From NCBI GenBank assembly GCA_003452655.1, contig DMNR01000031.1, positions 1-8,796 of the forward strand: a DNA stretch of 8,796 bases. Direction: 5' to 3'. The DNA comes from Actinomycetota bacterium. Lineage in GTDB: Bacteria > Actinomycetota > Actinomycetes > S36-B12 > UBA10799. Positions within the stretch are counted from its first letter, which is position 1. Each line of letters starts with the position of its first letter. The notes under the pieces were generated by a model, which searched no databases, was not told where the DNA came from, and worked only from the letters and a program-made list of their open reading frames with translations. Shown in pieces: positions 6,442-8,796 of this stretch. A program made the position numbers and the translations under genes.

Positions 6442-6450
6442 ACCGTCTTA

Positions 6451-6561
6451 AACGCCTGCTACGAGTGAGTGGTTCGGCCGAGAGCCGCCAACGAGTGTGA
6501 CAAACGCCTTTGACGAGACGATCACGGGCCGGCCAAACATGGCGCGCGTCACGAACGAGTG
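6451..6561. repeat. Short direct repeats in the region upstream of the five-gene block
   Basis: The 148-bp region between the amidohydrolase stop and the dehydrogenase start carries several short repeats. ACGAGTG occurs at 6461-6467, 6491-6497 and 6555-6561. The pattern AACGCCT-N3-ACGAG occurs at 6451-6465 and 6503-6517, 52 bp apart. GATCACGGG occurs at 6520-6528 and again at 6581-6589, at the 3' end of the amidohydrolase gene. Eight-base palindromes TCGGCCGA and GGCCGGCC are also present. The block's promoter and the end of the amidohydrolase transcript should lie here, but I see no convincing -35/-10 pair or U-tailed hairpin. A regulator-binding role is inference. Confidence 0.45.
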
Positions 6562-6582
6562 TCGACTTTAGACCTAACAAGA

Positions 6583-7911
6583 TCACGGGTTTGGGCGCGC
6601 GGAACCGATGTTCTCTGCCCAGCGCGAGGCCTTGGCAACCAATGATGTGCGGTCAACGTCAACCAATTCACCTGTCCGCACCCGCCGATTTCCGTCAACC
6701 CAAACGTCAGTGACCTGACTGCGAGTTGTGGTGTAAACCAACTGCGAGATCGGGTTGTACAGCGGCTGGCTAGACCATTCATCGAGTGAGACAGCAACCA
6801 CGTCTGCTCGTTTTCCAACCTCCAGCGAGCCGATCTCGGCGTCCAACCCGAGCGCCCTTGCCCCTCCCATGGTTGCCAAGTAGAGGGCTTGGGGTGCCGG
6901 CAGCGAGGCCGCATCGTTCGACACGGCTTTGCTGAGCAATGCCGCAACGCGAACTTCAGCCAATAGGTCAAGATCGTTGTTGCTCGCGGCTCCATCAGTC
7001 CCGAGTGCCACGTTGACCCCCGCGCGCAAGAGGTCGTCGACACGGCAGAAACCACTCGCGAGTTTGAGGTTCGACTCAGGGCAGTGAACGATCGATGAGC
7101 CCGCTCGCGCCACCGCCTCGATATCGTCATCGGAGAGGTGCACCATGTGAGCCGCGACCAGTCGTTCGTTGAGGAGCCCAAGGCCTTCAAGTCGTTGCAG
7201 CGTCGCCAACCCGTAGGTGCCGATCGAGGCGGCATCCTCTCCGCTGGTCTCGCACACATGCATGTGAATTCGGGCGTCGAGTTGCTCAGAAAGTTCAGCG
7301 ATCCTAATGAGAGGCTCGTCGGACACGGTGTACGGGGCATGTGGCGCAAACGCTGTTGTGACCAGGCTCTGCCCCGCAAGATCGGCGCGCATCACCAAAC
7401 CCTTATCGATGCACTCGTTGGCGTTGGCCGCGTAGCTGTTCGCCATATCGAAGCAGATCATTCCGGCAACCATGCGGATGCCGAACTGCAGCGAAGCTTG
7501 GCTGGCAACCTCAGGGAAGAAGTACATGTCGTTGAAGCACGTGACGCCGGCCGTGAGCATCTCTGCGATGGCCAATGCTGTGCCATCCCAGACGAATTCC
7601 GGGCCAACCCACTCACCTTCCGTCGGCCAGATGTGATCTTGGAGCCAGACGCTGAGCGGCAGATCGTCGGCGAATCCACGCATCAAGGTCATCGCGGCGT
7701 GCGTGTGGGTATTCACCAGACCAGGGATCACGACATGGTGCGGCAAGTCCACCAACTCGCGGGGCCGGTACCGCGAGGTCAGCCGAAAGGCGGGGCCGAT
7801 GTCGACGATCAGGCCGTCGCGAATTGCCACTGCATGGTCGCGATGATGCGTTCCCAGGTCATCTACGGGAACAACCCACTGCGCCGTTATCAAAGTGTCG
7901 ACGGCTTCCAT
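6583..7911 (-). CDS. TRZ/ATZ-family amidohydrolase, probable MTA/SAH-type deaminase (MtaD-like)
   Basis: A 442-residue metal-dependent deaminase of the amidohydrolase superfamily, probably removing the 6-amino group of an adenosine derivative such as 5'-methylthioadenosine or S-adenosylhomocysteine in the cytoplasm. Visible: a small N-terminal beta domain, then NTHTHAAM (67-74; metal ligands His69, His71) with MRGFADDLPL, CFNDMYFFP (125-133), HAPY (191-194), HMHVCET (216-222; His218 metal, Glu221), AAHMVHL (His255) and GTDGAASNN (304-312; Asp306), and the late GSLEVGKRADVV typical of this family. All expected metal residues are present and length is normal. The ATG at 7909-7911 has no clear ribosome site. 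It is transcribed away from furA and is separated from the acyl-CoA block by 148 bp. From memory, the close relative PA3170 of Pseudomonas aeruginosa is an MTA deaminase. Other nucleobase or triazine-like substrates remain possible. Confidence 0.87.
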   Translation of the reverse strand: MEAVDTLITAQWVVPVDDLGTHHRDHAVAIRDGLIVDIGPAFRLTSRYRPRELVDLPHHVVIPGLVNTHTHAAMTLMRGFADDLPLSVWLQDHIWPTEGEWVGPEFVWDGTALAIAEMLTAGVTCFNDMYFFPEVASQASLQFGIRMVAGMICFDMANSYAANANECIDKGLVMRADLAGQSLVTTAFAPHAPYTVSDEPLIRIAELSEQLDARIHMHVCETSGEDAASIGTYGLATLQRLEGLGLLNERLVAAHMVHLSDDDIEAVARAGSSIVHCPESNLKLASGFCRVDDLLRAGVNVALGTDGAASNNDLDLLAEVRVAALLSKAVSNDAASLPAPQALYLATMGGARALGLDAEIGSLEVGKRADVVAVSLDEWSSQPLYNPISQLVYTTTRSQVTDVWVDGNRRVRTGELVDVDRTSLVAKASRWAENIGSARPNP

Positions 7912-7973
7912 GGGCGTGACGTTAGTAGGGCAGAGCTACGGCAGCGACTAGCCCATCCGAACGAACCGTTAAC

Positions 7974-8006
7974 TTGACATACTCAAGTTCTTGAATAATT
8001 CCAGAT
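7974..8006 (+). promoter_or_regulatory. furA promoter with overlapping inverted repeats, probable FurA autoregulatory site
   Basis: TTGACA (7974-7979) is a perfect -35 hexamer. An AT-rich stretch follows, TTGAATAATTCCAGATA (7991-8007), from which a -10 near 7996-8001 (TAATTC, 16-nt spacing) can be drawn, though not uniquely. Two inverted repeats overlap it: TCAAG-TT-CTTGA (7983-7994) and GAAT-A-ATTC (7993-8001). Mycobacterial FurA and Streptomyces FurS are known to bind AT-rich operators at the same place and repress their own furA-katG operon. That this is such an operator is inferred from the layout and from these repeats in otherwise GC-rich DNA. Confidence 0.6.
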
Positions 8007-8017
8007 AGGGGACTAGT

Positions 8018-8494
8018 GTGTCGATCGTGCCCACTCTCCCCCGCGAAGCCGCAGCTGACGCTTTGCGAAGCGCCGGGCTACGAGTTACGGCACCACGGGT
8101 AGCTGTCCTTGAGTGTCTGGTCGAGCGCCCTCACTGCAGTGCCGACGCGTTGCGTCAACCTGTCAACGATCAACTCGGTGCGGTGTCCACACAGGCCATC
8201 TACGACGTCTTGAACGCGCTGACCGAAGCCGGGCTGACCCGCCGCATCGAACCTGCTGGTCATCCCGCTCTATTCGAGACACGTACCGGCGATAACCATC
8301 ACCACCTTGTCTGCCGCGAATGTGGAGCCGTCGAAGACGTTGACTGCGCGGCAGGCAAACGTCCGTGCTTGGACGCCGTCGACGACCGTGGATTCCAAAT
8401 TGATGAAGCGGAAGTCATCTACTGGGGTACCTGCCCGAACTGCAGCACTCAAGTCCAACCAACCCAAAGAATTAGGAAGAATTCCCGAGCCTGA
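8018..8494 (+). CDS. furA: FurA, Fur-family metal-dependent repressor of katG
   Basis: A cytoplasmic DNA-binding repressor of the Fur family, 158 residues, expected to respond to iron and peroxide and control the following katG. Visible: winged-helix N-terminal half with LRVTAPRVAVLE (21-32) and the recognition helix STQAIYDVLNALTEAGLTRRI (57-77), then the dimerisation half with GDNHHHLVCRECG (91-103, Cys99 and Cys102), DVDCA (107-111), AEVIYWGTCPNC (131-142, Cys139 and Cys142). The two CxxC pairs are the structural zinc site, and the His-rich HHHLVC segment contributes metal ligands. From memory it tracks Mycobacterium tuberculosis FurA nearly along its whole length. Start GTG 8018-8020 is preceded by an AGGGGA ribosome site about 6 nt upstream; the upstream TTGACA promoter fits. 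It ends 33 nt before katG, as expected for a furA-katG operon. Confidence 0.95.
   Translation: MSIVPTLPREAAADALRSAGLRVTAPRVAVLECLVERPHCSADALRQPVNDQLGAVSTQAIYDVLNALTEAGLTRRIEPAGHPALFETRTGDNHHHLVCRECGAVEDVDCAAGKRPCLDAVDDRGFQIDEAEVIYWGTCPNCSTQVQPTQRIRKNSRA

Positions 8495-8796
<302 letters not shown>

Noticed and set aside
7138..7977. 279-residue open frame antisense to the amidohydrolase
   Set aside because: The opposite strand encodes a complete amidohydrolase with every metal ligand; the antisense product shows no known motif and runs into the furA promoter.

Overview
The window looks like chromosomal DNA from an actinobacterium. GC content is roughly 60% by eye. The best evidence is a furA-katG pair that closely follows the mycobacterial arrangement, a WS/DGAT storage-lipid acyltransferase with a lysine/alanine-rich tail, a crotonyl-CoA carboxylase/reductase, and a tiny CxxC/HWHxxCW zinc-binding protein of a type common in actinobacteria. 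Genus cannot be called. There are no RNA genes, insertion sequences, CRISPR arrays or phage genes that I can see.

Layout. Positions 2-865 (+) are the 3' two thirds of ccr (acyl-CoA carboxylation/reduction). A 24-bp perfect hairpin (872-926) separates it from the convergent WS/DGAT gene (932-2434, -), whose 3' end encodes six pentapeptide repeats. A 163-bp gap with a small palindrome leads to a tightly packed five-gene minus-strand block. In transcription order it encodes a 3-hydroxyacyl-CoA dehydrogenase of unusual C-N-C domain order (6431-5100), a zinc-binding mini-protein (5089-4886), an alpha/beta hydrolase (4893-4126), an SDR oxidoreductase (4129-3368) and a second alpha/beta hydrolase (3368-2598). 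Neighbours overlap by 1-8 nt or are 10 nt apart, so translational coupling is likely. A repeat-containing 148-bp region (6435-6582) separates this block from a minus-strand TRZ/ATZ-type amidohydrolase (6583-7911), probably an MTA/SAH-type nucleoside deaminase. Divergent from it, after a 106-bp promoter region, lies furA (8018-8494), followed by the start of katG (8528 to the window end).

How the genes fit together. The first 6.4 kb concentrates on acyl-CoA and neutral-lipid metabolism: ccr, 3-hydroxyacyl-CoA oxidation, a FabG-like SDR, two hydrolases, and acyl-CoA-dependent wax ester/triacylglycerol synthesis. The right end is a redox/iron-stress module, with FurA controlling KatG. The amidohydrolase sits between them with no obvious link to either.

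The most notable points are the histone-like repeat tail on the WS/DGAT combined with an altered HHxxxDG motif (HHSIAHG), the C-N-C 3-hydroxyacyl-CoA dehydrogenase that appears to have lost one NAD-binding domain from a tandem ancestor, and overlapping inverted repeats in the furA promoter. I found no clear evidence of an entirely new multi-gene system.
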